Of a DNA stretch of 64,000 nucleotides, positions 7,848 through 17,000 are shown piece by piece. This stretch comes from an uncultured Bacteroides sp. (GTDB lineage: Bacteria > Bacteroidota > Bacteroidia > Bacteroidales > Bacteroidaceae). Each line of letters starts with the position of its first letter. Position 1 is the stretch's first letter. Both the position numbers and the translations under genes were made by a program. The notes under the pieces are model-generated. The model was not told the origin of the DNA. It saw only the letters and a program-made list of their open reading frames with translations, and did not search any database. The DNA lies in assembly GCF_959029255.1 (NCBI RefSeq), contig NZ_CAUFUE010000006.1:124001-188000 (forward strand), in the 5' to 3' direction.

Positions 7848-9167
7848 TTACTTCTTTACAAACCATCCCACATAAGCGATGCCGACTGAAACCAAATTCT
7901 CATCATTATATTTTCCACTGCCAATGGTACGATGAGTGTAGTCAGCTTTTATAACTAAATTCGGTAAAGCATAATAATTCAGACCTGCTGTAACCGCCGA
8001 GACCTTAAAACGCTTATCAGCCAACAAACCACTGCCATCTTCTGTCTTTTCCATTGGATTGTAATATTCATAGCGTATAAAAGGATAAATACGAGGAGCC
8101 TTTACATTAAAAAATGAACCGACATTATACCCCACTTCACCTGCATAACTAACTGCATTCTTAGCTACAGTTGTATTAGGGTACCCTGAAGTAGCAGTAG
8201 AGCTATTATTTATCGTAGTCAAGGCACCACTCGCTCCCAAATTTCCATAAACGGTATTTGCACGGACAATAAAATTATTATTCCACCCTTTATATTGCAA
8301 ATCACCTGTTACAATAGTTACAGGAAATTTATAACCTGTATTTCTCCAAGGCTTAGTTCCGTTTTTTGCAGTTTGATTATAATAAACCGAGGCACCAACC
8401 CGTAGACCTTTTACACCATTGTAATCAAGGCGCGCAACAAAAGCCGGACTTGTAAAATTACTGATTTCAAAAGCCCCCTGTCTACCATTCTTAATCCAGT
8501 CTTCACTACGAAAGCCCTGTGGGTCAAGACCATTTACCAATTGCAATTCATAATCAAATTTGCCGAGTTCACCAAATACTGCTAAACCCGTTTCGTGCCA
8601 TGTAGACGGTAAAATTGTAGTTTCACCTTCAGGACGATAAACTCCAAAAAAGTTAATGGGTTCATGGTGTGCATTAGTCAATCCCACTGGCACAATAATA
8701 TGACCAAATCGTAAATTAAAATGCTTATTAATCAAACGGGTAATATGGAATTGCTCCAAAGCGACTTCACCGCCTTTTTCTATTTCAGTTTCATACTCAC
8801 CATTTTCTTCAAACCATTCAATATCACGAGCCACTCCCGTTCCACCGTATTCAAATTCAATTTCTGCCCCTAATATCCATTTGGAGGAGAATTTATAATC
8901 AAACGCCAATACGAAACGTGGAATAGAAATTTCTCCCCGATTAAGTTTAGCAGCACCAGTCGGGGTAAAACGATTAAAATTGTAATCTTTATAGCTTGCC
9001 GCCATTTCTCCATAACCGCCAAAACGGAATTTTTGATAGTCGTCCGTCGCGACCTTTCCTTTCTGCGTTGCATCTTCTTCCATAACTATTTTTTCAGGAT
9101 TCATAGCCCTTGTCGCATTAGTAACCAACAGAAAGCACAGCATTAATAAGCTCGTTAATTTTCTCAT
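7848..9167 (-). CDS. OprP/OprO-like outer-membrane porin, first gene of the imelysin operon
   Basis: This is a 439-aa protein with a signal peptide ending near TRAMN, then beta strands of porin O/P type (FRFGGYGEMAASY, NLRFGHIIVPVGL). The C-terminus is VGWFVKK, so the usual terminal aromatic lies two residues from the end. It is the promoter-proximal gene of a tightly spaced run (gaps 29, 17, 18 and 21 bp) that continues to 3173. Its promoter region and first codons recur upstream of the next operon to the right (10985-11029). The transported ligand is unknown; iron-chelate or haem is inferred from the operon. Confidence 0.75.
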   Translation of the reverse strand: MRKLTSLLMLCFLLVTNATRAMNPEKIVMEEDATQKGKVATDDYQKFRFGGYGEMAASYKDYNFNRFTPTGAAKLNRGEISIPRFVLAFDYKFSSKWILGAEIEFEYGGTGVARDIEWFEENGEYETEIEKGGEVALEQFHITRLINKHFNLRFGHIIVPVGLTNAHHEPINFFGVYRPEGETTILPSTWHETGLAVFGELGKFDYELQLVNGLDPQGFRSEDWIKNGRQGAFEISNFTSPAFVARLDYNGVKGLRVGASVYYNQTAKNGTKPWRNTGYKFPVTIVTGDLQYKGWNNNFIVRANTVYGNLGASGALTTINNSSTATSGYPNTTVAKNAVSYAGEVGYNVGSFFNVKAPRIYPFIRYEYYNPMEKTEDGSGLLADKRFKVSAVTAGLNYYALPNLVIKADYTHRTIGSGKYNDENLVSVGIAYVGWFVKK

Positions 9168-9191
9168 CTTTTATCTTAATTTTTGTTGGGG

Positions 9192-9223
9192 CAAAGGTAG
9201 ACGTTGTTAAAAGTAGCAACAAT
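9192..9223 (-). promoter_or_regulatory. Promoter of the porin-imelysin-DHOR operon
   Basis: On the minus strand TACCTTTG (9192-9199) matches TAnnTTTG, with ATTG (9220-9223) 20 nt upstream as the -33 element. The leader to the ATG at 9167 is about 24 nt. Further upstream a TAGGTA/TACCTA inverted pair (about 9223-9230 and 9263-9270) is conserved in the duplicate promoter near 11020 and could be an operator. Confidence 0.75.
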
Positions 9224-9294
9224 ACCTAAATGTTGTGAAAAGAAAATGAAAAGTAACAACTAATAGGTAGTATTCATTTAAAGAATGCCTACAA

Positions 9295-9325
9295 AATGAG
9301 GGTGTCCATTACTGGCACCCTCATT
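9295..9325 (-). terminator. Terminator of the 9354-10892 operon
   Basis: AATGAGGGTG (9295-9304) and CACCCTCATT (9316-9325) form a perfect 10-bp stem. Read leftward it is followed by a short T run (TTTTG). It lies 29 bp after the stop codon of the 183-aa lipoprotein gene and separates that operon from the porin operon promoter. Confidence 0.75.
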
Positions 9326-9353
9326 AAGATGTTATATCTGAAATTCTAAATGA

Positions 9354-9905
9354 TTAATCACCATTTGCATTCCATTTCTCATAAAGTTTAGGATATATTT
9401 TTTGCATGTATTCTGAGAAATACATATAATTCCAAACTATACATTCATCCATATAACTAGCATCCTTTGTATCATCTTTATAATCAAACATTAGTCCCGT
9501 AATTGTAGCTAATGAATAAACAATGTCTTTAACCTCATATGCACAAGGTCCACAATAATAATCCATATTAGCAGCGATATAAAACATGGGGACATCTGTG
9601 GGCCTACTGTATGCAGGCAAAGCAGCAAGTCCTTTTGCAGTCATCTTATCAGGAATAATAAATTCTTTCCACTCTGCAGATAAAACTCTTAACTTATTTC
9701 CTGCCTTTCTTAAACTTTCATTCGTTTTATTTACATTAAAATCAGCAATACAAGCCTGAAGTTGATTTGTTAATTCTGCCATTTGCTTAAGTTTTGATAT
9801 TTCATCTACTCCCAATGTATTATCATCCTTATCACCGCATGCCATAAAACACAAAATAAAAAGTGTAAAGCAGCAATATTTCATTAATAAGTTTTTTGTT
9901 CTCAT
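9354..9905 (-). CDS. Lipoprotein of unknown function
   Basis: This is a 183-aa protein with a clear lipobox, CFMACG (Cys23), then a charged linker and a mostly helical segment. Two Cys close together in YYCGPCAYE and one in DECIVWNY could make a disulphide or a metal site. I do not recognise the family. The gene starts 12 bp after the 324-aa secreted protein gene and is followed by a hairpin terminator, so the two genes form an operon. Their promoter region is a near copy of the imelysin-operon promoter, so shared regulation with iron/haem uptake is inferred. Confidence 0.7.
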   Translation of the reverse strand: MRTKNLLMKYCCFTLFILCFMACGDKDDNTLGVDEISKLKQMAELTNQLQACIADFNVNKTNESLRKAGNKLRVLSAEWKEFIIPDKMTAKGLAALPAYSRPTDVPMFYIAANMDYYCGPCAYEVKDIVYSLATITGLMFDYKDDTKDASYMDECIVWNYMYFSEYMQKIYPKLYEKWNANGD

Positions 9906-9917
9906 AAATCTATCATT

Positions 9918-10892
9918 TTAATGTATAATTGAAATTGTTGTACCTCCCGAGTTATTATCGGTATTTTTCTCATTAGTAAGTCCTTGAATATATCCTAACA
10001 GATATAGGGCTGTATTATTCGGAAACTGAACATCCAAAGAACCTTCTACCGGTAATAATACGCTAAAATTAAATGTGCTTTCTTGTCCTGCAGATAATTT
10101 ACTAATATTCAATGAATTATTATTAGAGCATGCCACTTTCTTATAATTATTCTTATATTGATTTTTATCTGCTACATAAAATTGGCAATTTATATTTTCA
10201 GCATCAACGTTACCTGCATTCTTAACTTTTAATTCTACATCCACATAATTATAAGCATCGTAAACGCTACCATAATGTTTGATACTTTTCAATTCAATAT
10301 CATAGTTTTCTTTTTCATCACTTCCACCTCCAGGAGTTTCTCCAGAACCACCCTTATATAAATAATCAATTGTCGAACGAGACATCGTAGGTTCAGTAAT
10401 AACAATATTTTCCAATTTCGTTCCTGTATTTACAAACAATACAATATAATGATAATATTTTTGATTCTTGGGTAATTCCGCTTCTTTCCCAACAAAACCA
10501 CCACCATCCATTATAGCCGTAATTTTTTTACAATATGTTTGAGATATAGATATCCTTTTTGAGAAAACGACATGTTCAGTATTATCAGAAACAGTACGTT
10601 TCCAATATCGTCCAAGACTAAACATATAACAATTACTCATATCTGTCAAACTCGCACTCTTAGATAAAACTAAATAAGCATATCCACGTCCATATTTCTG
10701 TAAATCACGACCAAAATATTTAATTATTATATCTCGATAACCGTAATCATTCTCATCCGTAATAGATAAAGAACCCGCTGGAGAATAGGTATAGGAGATC
10801 CCTGTAGTATTAAAATATTTAGCATTATGCGTGGTTTGCGCATTTACCAAAAATGAGTAAAACAATAAAAATAGCAATAGAACTTTTTTCAT
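9918..10892 (-). CDS. Secreted protein with C-terminal CARDB-like domain
   Basis: This is a 324-aa protein with a signal peptide (KKVLLLFLLFYSFLVNAQT). Residues 20-180 form an unassigned domain with many Tyr and beta-strand patterns. A Gly-rich linker follows at about 185-197 (GGSGETPGGGSDEKE). Residues 200-324 resemble a CARDB adhesion-type Ig-like domain (VDVELKVKNAGNVDAENINC, then SAGQESTFNFSVLLP). A surface or adhesion role is possible. It is co-transcribed with the lipoprotein gene downstream. I could not assign the N-terminal domain. Confidence 0.65.
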   Translation of the reverse strand: MKKVLLLFLLFYSFLVNAQTTHNAKYFNTTGISYTYSPAGSLSITDENDYGYRDIIIKYFGRDLQKYGRGYAYLVLSKSASLTDMSNCYMFSLGRYWKRTVSDNTEHVVFSKRISISQTYCKKITAIMDGGGFVGKEAELPKNQKYYHYIVLFVNTGTKLENIVITEPTMSRSTIDYLYKGGSGETPGGGSDEKENYDIELKSIKHYGSVYDAYNYVDVELKVKNAGNVDAENINCQFYVADKNQYKNNYKKVACSNNNSLNISKLSAGQESTFNFSVLLPVEGSLDVQFPNNTALYLLGYIQGLTNEKNTDNNSGGTTISIIH

Positions 10893-10911
10893 ATACTCTT
10901 CAATTTAAACA

Positions 10912-10995
10912 TTAATAATATTTTATTGCAACATATTCATGAAGTATAAAAGACTTATAAAAGACCAGAATAAATAACCCCATCAATTTTCTCAT
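10912..10995 (-). other. Possible 27-aa leader peptide or gene-start remnant
   Basis: The reading frame starts at the duplicated ATG and shares its first four codons (MRKL) with the porin, then diverges. The peptide begins MRKLMGLFILVFYKSF and stops 19 bp before the 324-aa protein gene. It may be translated, as a leader or coupling device, or may simply be debris from the duplication. Confidence 0.3.
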
Positions 10996-11097
10996 CTTTT
11001 ATCTTAATTTTTGTTGGGGCAAAGGTAGAGGGTAGAGGAAGAGTGGGAAATACCTAAAAATAATGAAAAAGAACAAAAATCAACAACAAATAGGTAG
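10985..11097 (-). promoter_or_regulatory. Duplicate of the porin promoter and first codons
   Basis: Bases 10985-11029 are identical over 45 bp to 9157-9201, covering the first codons of the porin gene (ATG at 9167 or 10995), the leader and the -7 element TACCTTTG (11020-11027). Beyond that the spacing is kept: AATACCTAAA follows 19 bp later in both copies and ATAGGTAG 31-32 bp after that. The retained ATG opens a 27-codon reading frame (10912-10995). It probably drives the 10892-9354 operon. Confidence 0.75.
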
Positions 11098-11118
11098 TGT
11101 AAGGAATATATACATGTG

Positions 11119-11166
11119 TTTATCCCCAAACTCCATGCTGCCGGCAGCACAGAATTTGGGGATAAA
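11119..11166. terminator. Long hairpin downstream of the Arc-like gene
   Basis: TTTATCCCCAAA (11119-11130) pairs perfectly with TTTGGGGATAAA (11155-11166), and the loop itself contains the palindrome GCTGCCGGCAGC (11137-11148). It lies 34 bp after the stop codon of the minus-strand Arc-like gene. There is no long T run on either side, so it could be a terminator or an RNA-stabilising structure. Confidence 0.6.
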
Positions 11167-11200
11167 TGTATAAAAGAACAGATATCTATATCAAGAAAGG

Positions 11201-11416
11201 TTATTCTCCATTCCCATTCTCTTCAGGCTCAGGAGGAAGATTTGTAGATTTGGATTTCTTCAGCCGCCCACTCTTCCGGAGAGCCTCAGCAATAATCCAC
11301 TGAAGCTGCCCGTTAGTACTGCGGAACTCATCGGCTGCCCATTTTTCAATGGCATCCATTGTTGCAGCATCTACACGCAGAACGAAGCTTTTGGTTGAAG
11401 TTTCTTTTTTAGCCAC
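11201..11416 (-). CDS. Arc-like ribbon-helix-helix protein
   Basis: This is a 71-aa basic protein. Residues 9-50 fit an Arc/MetJ-type RHH fold: a beta strand (KSFVLRVDAATMDAIEKWA) followed by two helices with FRSTNGQLQWIIAEALRKSG. The tail is Pro/Glu-rich. It lies downstream of the SPFH protein and alpha/beta hydrolase genes on the same strand, 159 bp after the hydrolase gene. No toxin-like partner is seen, so it is not evidently an antitoxin. It probably binds DNA; its target is unknown. Confidence 0.7.
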   Translation of the reverse strand: MAKKETSTKSFVLRVDAATMDAIEKWAADEFRSTNGQLQWIIAEALRKSGRLKKSKSTNLPPEPEENGNGE

Positions 11417-11575
11417 GGTTTATTTCTAATTTTACGATTTACTAATTACAATTGAAATTACTTTATTCTTTGATTACCTATAAAAAGGTAAGTAGATGTT
11501 CATAATTAATTGACATATAGAGTCTCACTCAGCATGACAGATAGCGCTAACTAATTAAGAACACTTACTTATGCA

Positions 11576-12937
11576 TTAAAACACATCCCGGTCTCCGTGT
11601 ATAAATGCAGCTAAGTCACTCAATACATAAGCCGGAACAGATGAAGCCTGATTATATTCCATCGGAGTAGCCTTTCCGTTTCCTTCTTGCAAAAAATGGT
11701 TCAGTTTGGGATAGGATTTGAAAAAAGCATTCTTATTCCGCCATAGGCCGAAACGCCAGAATGCGAAATCTTCCATAGTCACCTGATAATCACGTTCACC
11801 TTGAAGAACAAAGATAGGGAGCTTCAGTTTGGCTGCGACGCTCACGGGCTTGTAAGCATTGGCAAATTCCCAATAGGAACGGGGTAAGCCCAAAGGCAGA
11901 GGTATCTGCTCATCAAAAGCGTTAGTACCTATTTCCCTCACATTATCCAACTGCTCTTTCAAATCGGCAAACTGTTTTTTGGCTTCAGCCGAAGCAGGCA
12001 TCAAAGACATAATATACGCAGTTTGCTCTTCAACGGCATCCTCAAACGGACGAGCCAGGCCGGCAAGAATAATAATTCCCGCCAATCCCTCCGAACGTTC
12101 GGCTATGCGGGGAGCCAATGTTCCTCCTAAACTATGCCCTAATACATAGATGCTATCCGGTGCAACCTCCGGCAGAGCCTTTGCCAAAGCCACGGCGGAG
12201 AGGACATCATCCACTACCTCCGTATCATAATCAAGTACCCGGCCGGCAGGGACACAGGCGGATCCATAAGCTTTTGTACGTTTGTCATAGCGGATAACAG
12301 CAACACCCCGTTCCGCCAATCCCCAGGCAATATCACGAAAGGGTTTATTAGGTCCCATGGTTTCATCACGGTCGTTGGGACCGGAACCATGCACCAAGAT
12401 GACGCATGGAACTTTGCGCGCCCCGGAAGTGGCAGCAAACTTCGGAACAGTCAGTGTACCCGGCAGTTCAAATCCTTCGGTGCCTACCGTAATATCCCGC
12501 TCCGACATCTTCTTTTCATCATACTTCACGGGAGTGGCGGTAGAAATAACCGGTACCGGAGCCAAACGAATCGTATTCATTGCCCCGTCCGTATCAAAGG
12601 CAAGCGTGAGACGTAAACTGTACCGTTCAAACTTCAAATCAGAATAATAGAGGGTAAAACCTTGGACATTCTCCGTCTGCCAATCACTTTTTGATTGTAG
12701 CTTGCCAAAGGTTTTCTCCGTGTCCCGAAAAGTGTCATTGAACATTGAGGATGATAGTTTTCCCTGCAATTCTTTATTCAAAGCGACATAAATACTATCT
12801 CCCTGCCCTGCTACAAACCATTCATAGATATGCTGCGCGCGAAGCCGGTCGGCATCTTGCGCAAATGCGGTAAAAACATTGCTTAACAAGAAACACAGCA
12901 GAAAAAGCCACCGATACACATAAACAGACTTTATCAT
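11576..12937 (-). CDS. Secreted alpha/beta hydrolase with N-terminal DUF3887-like domain
   Basis: This is a 453-aa protein with a signal peptide ending near VFTAFAQ. Residues 30-130 look like a DUF3887-type module. Residues 175-445 are an alpha/beta hydrolase of the serine esterase/peptidase kind: oxyanion-hole motif VILVHGSGPNDRD, nucleophile elbow GHSLGG, the acid in QGERDYQV and the His in KLNHFL. The triad is therefore complete. Periplasmic or surface esterase activity is expected; the substrate is unknown. It starts 12 bp after the SPFH gene and is probably co-transcribed with it. Confidence 0.8.
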   Translation of the reverse strand: MIKSVYVYRWLFLLCFLLSNVFTAFAQDADRLRAQHIYEWFVAGQGDSIYVALNKELQGKLSSSMFNDTFRDTEKTFGKLQSKSDWQTENVQGFTLYYSDLKFERYSLRLTLAFDTDGAMNTIRLAPVPVISTATPVKYDEKKMSERDITVGTEGFELPGTLTVPKFAATSGARKVPCVILVHGSGPNDRDETMGPNKPFRDIAWGLAERGVAVIRYDKRTKAYGSACVPAGRVLDYDTEVVDDVLSAVALAKALPEVAPDSIYVLGHSLGGTLAPRIAERSEGLAGIIILAGLARPFEDAVEEQTAYIMSLMPASAEAKKQFADLKEQLDNVREIGTNAFDEQIPLPLGLPRSYWEFANAYKPVSVAAKLKLPIFVLQGERDYQVTMEDFAFWRFGLWRNKNAFFKSYPKLNHFLQEGNGKATPMEYNQASSVPAYVLSDLAAFIHGDRDVF

Positions 12938-12949
12938 CTTCCCGGATTT

Positions 12950-13906
12950 TTAATGGTTCAACGTTCCGGTATTTACAACCGGTTGTGCAGCTTCATCAGC
13001 GCAAAGTACTACCAACAAATTGCTAACCATAGCAGCTTTCTTATCTTCGTCCAATTCAACAATCTCCTCTTCAGAAAGTTTATGGAGTGCCATCTTAACC
13101 ATTGAAACCGCTCCTTCCACAATCTTTTCACGTGCCGTGATAATGGCTGAAGCCTGCTGGCGGCGGAGCATCACAGCTGCTATCTCAGGCGCGTATGCCA
13201 GATAATTGATACGGGCTTCCACCACTTCCATACCTGCCATAGCCAAACGCTCGTTCAGTTTTTGCTCCAACTGCTCATTGATTTCTTCCCCACCGGAACG
13301 GAGTGTCAATTCATCCGTATCGGCTTCGTTATCATCGTATGCATATTGTCCCGCCACTTGCCGCAAAGCTGCATCACTCTGTATCTTCACGAAATTTTCA
13401 AAAGCATTCATACGATTGGCAACCGCATTTCCGATACTAATCTGATTGGTATTGCCTGTCGACGGGGCGGATGCAGCCATTGTCTGCGCATCAATCTCAA
13501 ACATCGCCTTATAGGTATCTTTCAATTTCCAAACCAATACCAAACCAATCAAAATAGGATTGCCTATTTTATCATTTACCTTGATAGGTTCCACATCCAG
13601 GTTTCGCGCACGCAATGACAGCTTCTTCTTGTCAAGAAATGGATTTACCCAAAAGAATCCGGTTTCTTTAAACGTACCTTTATACTTTCCGAAAAACACC
13701 ATAGCCCGGGCTTCATTCGGTTCCAGTTGCATATAGCCCGCAAAAAGGATAAACCATACAATGGTCAAGAACACAGAGAGGACAAGCGTTGGAACACTTA
13801 TGATAAAACCGAAAATTATCAAAGCCGTAAGCACTACCAGATGAAGGAATAAAGCTAAAAAGCCATTTACCTTGAAACCTTTGAAATCCAATTCTTTTGC
13901 TTCCAT
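12950..13906 (-). CDS. SPFH/band-7 (stomatin-like) membrane protein
   Basis: This is a 318-aa protein with two close hydrophobic segments at residues 15-65, then the SPFH domain (QLEPNEARAMVFFGKYKGTF, and a second part with LSLRARNLDVEPIKVNDKIG). A helical region follows, rich in Ala, Glu and Arg (MLRRQQASAIITAREKIVEG), typical of oligomerising prohibitin-like proteins. It is expected to form membrane-bound rings or scaffolds. A TATATTTG -7-like element lies at 13942-13949 (minus strand), about 36 bp upstream. It heads the three-gene group with the hydrolase and the Arc-like protein. Confidence 0.85.
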   Translation of the reverse strand: MEAKELDFKGFKVNGFLALFLHLVVLTALIIFGFIISVPTLVLSVFLTIVWFILFAGYMQLEPNEARAMVFFGKYKGTFKETGFFWVNPFLDKKKLSLRARNLDVEPIKVNDKIGNPILIGLVLVWKLKDTYKAMFEIDAQTMAASAPSTGNTNQISIGNAVANRMNAFENFVKIQSDAALRQVAGQYAYDDNEADTDELTLRSGGEEINEQLEQKLNERLAMAGMEVVEARINYLAYAPEIAAVMLRRQQASAIITAREKIVEGAVSMVKMALHKLSEEEIVELDEDKKAAMVSNLLVVLCADEAAQPVVNTGTLNH

Positions 13907-14020
13907 ACTACATAGATTTAGTTGATATCATTTTGATATCACAAATATATCGTTTAATTCAAATTTATTGCTAAGGGCAACATAGTATTTAAATAATATT
14001 AAGAGTATAATTCTTTTTTG

Positions 14021-14028
14021 TATCTTTG
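14021..14028 (+). promoter_or_regulatory. -7 element of the HTCS gene
   Basis: TATCTTTG fits TAnnTTTG 29 bp before the ATG at 14057. It supports that start over the in-frame ATG at 14018, which would lie upstream of the promoter. No good TTTG -33 element is seen at 19-21 bp spacing. Confidence 0.55.
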
Positions 14029-14056
14029 CCTACAAGTTCAAGTAAACTATTTGGTT

Positions 14057-17000
14057 ATGAGAAAACATTTCAAAACTCTATTTACTCTACTTCTGTTCTT
14101 TATACCCTCCATATCTGTGCACCTCTGTGCACAGCCCAACTGCCAGATTCAATATTTTTCCGTCCACAACGGCATGGCACAGAAAACAGTGACCGGTATC
14201 GTACAGGATCCCAAAGGATTCATCTGGTTTTCTACTTGGAACGGACTGAATAAATTTGACGGCTATACGTTCAAAAACTACAAATCCTATCCCGGGGATG
14301 GATGTACATTGACCAGCAACCGTTTGTACAGCATCACTCAAAATCAGCACTGCGACATTTGGTGTCATACTTACGACGAAAGAGTTTATCTCTTCGACAG
14401 CCGGAATGAAAAATTCATAGATATTCTGCATCCCATCGAAGAAAAGAATAAAACGAGATATAACGTAAACAAAATATATGCGCTTCCCAAAGGAATCAGT
14501 TGGATTGTATGTGACAACGAAGCATTCCGCATAGACGAACACGCTTTTAAAGAAGATAATGAAACTATAAAAAGTATTACCCTATACAGCGAAGCCACCG
14601 GTAATCTGCCCGGTAACGCTATAAGCAATATATATCAGGACAGTGATGGAGACGAGTGGATATTTACCAATAAAGGTATTCGTGTTATTGGAAAAAAGAC
14701 TACAGAAAGCGTTGTAAACTTCAAAAGTATCTGTGAGAATAATGGGAAAATGTATCTGTTATCAAAAGACAACCGTCTAGCCATCTATAATTTCCAGACA
14801 AAACAGCTTCGTTTCAAGAAAATACCTTATTCATATTCCCGGCTGAACAACATACAGAATTTAGGAAAAGATAGCATAGGGATAGGGAGTGACAATGGAA
14901 TTATATTCTTTTTTGAACAAGAAAACAAATTCAGCCACGCAGATATCCGTACTGCCACTCAACCATCTTCTAATGCGGGAGGCATATTTAAAGACAGCCA
15001 CAATGAACTATGGATATTTTCTTATACTGCCGGAATTACACGCTACAATCCGGCAACCGGCGAAAAACAGCATTACCAGACATTGCCGCAAGACATGCCA
15101 AAGGCTGAGCGTAAAAGCCGTGACGTTATTTTTGAAGACAAGCAAGGAACGTTATGGGTAGTACCCCATCTGGGCTGCCTGAGTTATTATGACCGGAAGG
15201 ACAAGCAACTGAAACCTTATTACACAGATTATGACAACCCGGAAACTAAATTCACTCCGGTAATTTTGAATTATTACATTGACAATCAAAAGAATCTGTG
15301 GTTTGCCAGCAACTATACAATGGGACGAATGTCTTTCTTTCCCAATGCCGCCCATCTCACTCCGATTGATTATGGATTTGAAACACGTGCTTTCTTAATA
15401 GATAAGGAGAAAAACCTTTGGACTGCAAACAAGAAAGGATTTATCCGAATCTTCAACCCCGATAAAAGCCTGAAAGGTTATCTCACTCCCGAAGGGGATA
15501 TCAGCAAGAATGCCGTTGCTTTCGGGAAAAACATTTATTGTTTCGTAGAAGATGAACAGGGGGATTTCTGGTTAGGCAGCAAATGGGACGGTGTCTTTCG
15601 GCTCAAAAAGAAAGGAAACGGACATTTCACAGTACTGAAATATGGGCACGAAGAAAACAATCCCTACAGTTTGAGCAACAACAGTATATATTCTATATTT
15701 CAGGATCACCAAAAAAGGATATGGATAGGAACGTATGGCGGAGGGTTGAATCTCTTTCAGGAAACAGCCGATGGAAAAGTACGCTTCGTACACAACAAAA
15801 ACCTGTTGAAAGGTTATCCGAAAGATAACTTCTCGAAAATACGAATTATACAAGAGGTCAATCAAACGATACTCGTCGGTACAACAGAAGGTTTGCTAAC
15901 TTTCTCGGGCAACATCGATAACCCCGAAAATATTAAGTTTCATCCCAATGTTCGTGTCCCTGACGATGCATCGAGCCTCAGCAGCAATGACGTCATCTAC
16001 ATTTATACGGATAGCAGGGACAATACGTATGTACTGACTTTTACAGGTGGCGTCAATCAGGTTATTTCAGACAACCTGCTGACGGAACATATTCAATTTA
16101 AAACCTATACCAAGCGAAACGGCCTGTCTTCCGACCTTGTATTGTCCATGATTGAAGACCCGCAAAAAAATCTTTGGATCATATCGGAGAATGTCTTAAC
16201 CAAATTCAACCCTGAAACCGGTACTTTCGATAACTTCGATGAAAAGTATCTGCAAAAAAGAATCTATTCCAGCGAAGCTATCCCGGTTCTATATCAAAAC
16301 CAGATTTTATTGGGTACGGAAGCAGGTATTCTCGAAATAAACCCGGCATCTTTCAAAAAGAGTACCTATACTCCTCCCATCGTTTTTACGGGCTTACGGA
16401 TACAAGGCAACAAACAAAATCCGGGAATAGACGATTACTTGAAGCTGAAACCGGACGAACGTAATGTGACTTTTGAATTTGCCGCATTGGACTATATCGC
16501 CCCCGCTTCTATCAGTTACAGTTACCGCCTGAAAGGTCTCGAAGAAAAGTGGAATGAAGCAGACAATAACCGGAGAGCCAGCTATATCAATCTTCCTCCC
16601 GGAGAATATGAACTTCAAATACGCTCCACAAACAGTGACGGAGTATGGACCGATAATATACGAAAGCTTCCAATTGTCATTATACCAACCTTTTGGGAGA
16701 CTTATTGGGCATGGCTGCTCTATGCCGTTTTATTCATACTGTCCACGTCAACCATTGTCTATATCATTCTCTACATATACAAACTGCGCCATCAAATCAA
16801 CATCGAGCAGCAGTTGGCAAATATCAAACTAAGATTCTTCACGGATATTTCACATGAATTGCGTACTCCTCTGACGCTTATCACCAGCCCGGTAAATGAG
16901 GTATTGGAACATGAGTCCTTGTCAGAAAGCGCACGTAAACATCTTACGTTGGTACACAAAAACGCCGACCGCATGTTGCGGCTAATCAATCAGATATTGG

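Noticed and set aside
11201..11416. Arc-like protein as an antitoxin
   Set aside because: No toxin-like gene overlaps or adjoins it; it follows SPFH and hydrolase genes instead.
14018..14056. Upstream ATG for the HTCS gene
   Set aside because: It lies before the TATCTTTG promoter element and adds residues ahead of a normal signal peptide.
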